This document shows, in pieces, positions 1-64,000 of a stretch of 64,000 nucleotides of DNA. Numbering within the stretch: the stretch's first letter is position 1; each line of letters begins with the position of its first letter. This stretch comes from Paralvinella palmiformis. Lineage: Eukaryota > Annelida > Polychaeta > Terebellida > Alvinellidae. The stretch is from assembly GCA_025642065.1 (NCBI GenBank), contig JAODUP010000579.1, forward strand, positions 469,001 through 533,000, read 5' to 3'. Made by a program: the position numbers and the translations under genes. Under the pieces are notes generated by a model. That model was given only the letters and a program-made list of their open reading frames with translations, had not been told where the DNA came from and did no database searches.

Positions 1-198
1 TTTGATTAAAACAGTTGATATAATATAAACCCTTTTACCTAAATTTAAGATTTGCAGACTCATGTTTTGAAGATTTTGTTTATAACCAGTATTCCAGGTG
101 AATATTAGTTGTATATTAACATAACAATCGAGCCTGCTGCCTTTCACTATAAATATCCCAAACGTTTTGTCTTAGTATCATTTTATGTGTTCATACAG

Positions 199-61977
<61,779 letters not shown>

Positions 61978-63610
61978 CTAATCATTTAGCTGTTTAGCTA
62001 CCTCCTTTGACTTGGCATGTTTACAGTAAAGTCAACCGGATAACCAGTTGTAAATATGAAATGTAAAGTGATAATAGGACTCTGTGACCTGCCTACAAGT
62101 CTGTTTATGTTTCTAATGTGGATACTTGCCATAGTCAGAAGGTGTTTTTGTCTGCTATTCACAATATACATTGTAAAGAATTGGATGTAAATAATCTGTT
62201 AATTGTCTTAATCTGCCACTATTGTTGTTGTGTTGTACATAAAGTAATGCACTTTCATACATATAACAAGGATAACTTGTTTATATATATATATATATAT
62301 ATTGTATCCCATTTACTGAAGCACACACAAACAGACAGACACGCACATAGAGTGAGCAGTGTTCTAGTCAGAACTATTTTTATTTCATAAGTCTGTGTAC
62401 TTCTGGTTGCCATTTTGTGGACTAAATAAATAAATGGTTGAATAGGATCCTGTCGCTCATCATCATTGATTTGATGATCCGTCTCGTAACAATAGATGGA
62501 TCATTAACATTGTGCTGCTGTACTTAAATAAGCCATGTTCAGCATTTTGTGATTATAGTTTATCTTCCTTGATGTTAGTGTGTATGGATGCATGTTTGTG
62601 TGTGTGTGTGTGTTTGTGTATGTGAGTGCAATTATTTATTTATGCAATAACAGACAATTTTGTAGTAATCATCAGCATATCACTGTATAATTGATATTTA
62701 TTTCAGTGACCTGTTTTAATCTGAAAATGTTTCACTTATGTTCAGTAGTCTGAAGAACCTGTTCGTTACCTTGTTTTTTGTTTGTTATAACAGAAGAATG
62801 TGTGTTGTTATCTAATCTTCTTGTATGTGCATGTGCCAAAAGGTTTAGTTTTTACCACACCAAAGAAAGGTTGTTATTTTTTAGCATGGTGAATAAATAT
62901 ATCACTTAAGTGGACATCTTAATATCTGTATCATCCTGTCAAAATATCAATTTGTTAATGTACATGCATTGACCACAAACACACACACACACACACACAA
63001 ACACGCATGCTGACACACAATAGTCGTGTAAAGAATTACAATGATGTAGCAAAGAACAAAATGGTTATTATATATAAAAATATAGCCAGATCATTATAGC
63101 AGTAGTGTGTTTAGTAATTTAATGCTGCTAACTTTTACTAAGAAAAATGCTTCATATTTCCCAACCAGTTATGTCCCAACTTCACAATGCCACGTATAGT
63201 TTTTAGTTATTACTCTGATCATTCTCTGTCCATGCTCGACTTGTGATGTATTTTTTGAGTAATTTGTTATGCCAGCTCACCCAACATCACTTATATATTG
63301 CCTGCATGTTTAACTTTGATGTCGAGATATCTATATATTTCGTGTGATCTTTGTGAATGTTTGTTAAAGGTGTAAAACATGTTTAGTAGAGGTACGCTTT
63401 GGTTTGAGATGGCCTCTGTATTTTCAAATTACTTTTCCAAAGAAATTCTCAGTAGTATTTTTGTAGATATTGATAATGGACTTCATTGAACAAAAACTGC
63501 ATGGAATCTGTATTGTGAAGGGGATTAGTAATCTGTGATGGTTATTATTATAAACTGTGTATTGTGTAACAACTGTGATCCATATCCTGGGATAATAAAA
63601 TATTATGAGG
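61978..63610 (+). other. VPS13D: VPS13D 3' UTR and candidate poly(A) signals
   Basis: AT-rich noncoding sequence after the stop codon. AATAAA occurs at 62425-62434 (two overlapping copies), about 62892 and about 63593. A TG-rich tract follows the first pair at 62596-62635, but which signal is used cannot be told from sequence. Confidence 0.5.
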
Positions 63611-64000
63611 TGGCTGTGCGTCTTATTTATTATCAACTTTATATTGTAATTTTATTTCTGAAATAGACATGCAATGTGCACCTAGATAACGGAGCATATA
63701 TTGTTTTATAGGTCATTTATTCACACATGCAGTTGAAGGTTATTTCAACCACAGCTAATGGTGGTTCATGGACACAGTATAAATATGTTCGCATTTCTTA
63801 TTTATACCAGCTTTTATTACAAGTACTGAGCACTCACATGGTCCGGTGTCCCACAGGTTTGGAGTTGAGAATTGGCTTACTATGTTCTCCTGAATGTTAG
63901 GCGACATTAAATGACTTTTTTGTGCTCAAATATCACAAGCCTCACTCAATCTGGAGTCCTTTCAGACCTCTAGGTTATCGGATTTACTTAAGTGCTGCCC
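63611..64000. other. Downstream DNA, nothing recognised
   Basis: Noncoding sequence after the last candidate poly(A) signal; no start of another gene is visible. Confidence 0.4.

Overview
This is a stretch of an AT-rich animal genome dominated by one gene on the + strand. The gene is the 3' part of VPS13D, which encodes an intermembrane lipid-transfer protein. I could place 36 coding exons between 199 and 61977, with GT-AG introns, and the reading phase carries through every junction but one. They encode roughly 1,745 residues: the UBA domain, the six-repeat VPS13 adaptor-binding (VAB) domain, a ricin-type lectin-like segment, the VPS13_C/ATG2_C-like region and the C-terminal PH-like tail with its stop codon. 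The N-terminal lipid-transfer groove lies upstream of the window. The long introns full of CA, TA and GTGA microsatellites, tRNA-derived SINEs, CR1/L2-like LINE fragments, MITEs and decayed Ty3/Gypsy pol genes suggest an invertebrate, probably a mollusc or another lophotrochozoan. I cannot fix the species.

Layout. 1-18,850: end of the linker, UBA domain, and most of the VAB domain, in many short exons. 18,980-23,680: last VAB strand and start of the lectin-like part. 26,000-32,790: lectin-like end and start of the C-terminal region. 32,788-49,823: one 17 kb intron holding a repeat copy split by a MITE, several frame-broken Ty3/Gypsy fragments (Gag, protease, RT, RNase H, integrase) and two hAT transposase remnants, all coding fragments on the minus strand. 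49,824-61,977: VPS13_C region, PH-like tail and stop. 61,978-64,000: 3' UTR and downstream DNA with several AATAAA signals.

Apart from VPS13D I see no intact gene. Other coding-like stretches are pieces of transposons, usually with stops or frameshifts. No bacterial-type operon, CRISPR array or convincing novel protein system is present. The points most worth a second look are a reading-phase break between two VPS13D exons, splice sites built on or next to microsatellites, a MITE insertion whose empty site is visible in another repeat copy 8 kb away, and several MITE and SINE families that can be defined from within this window alone.
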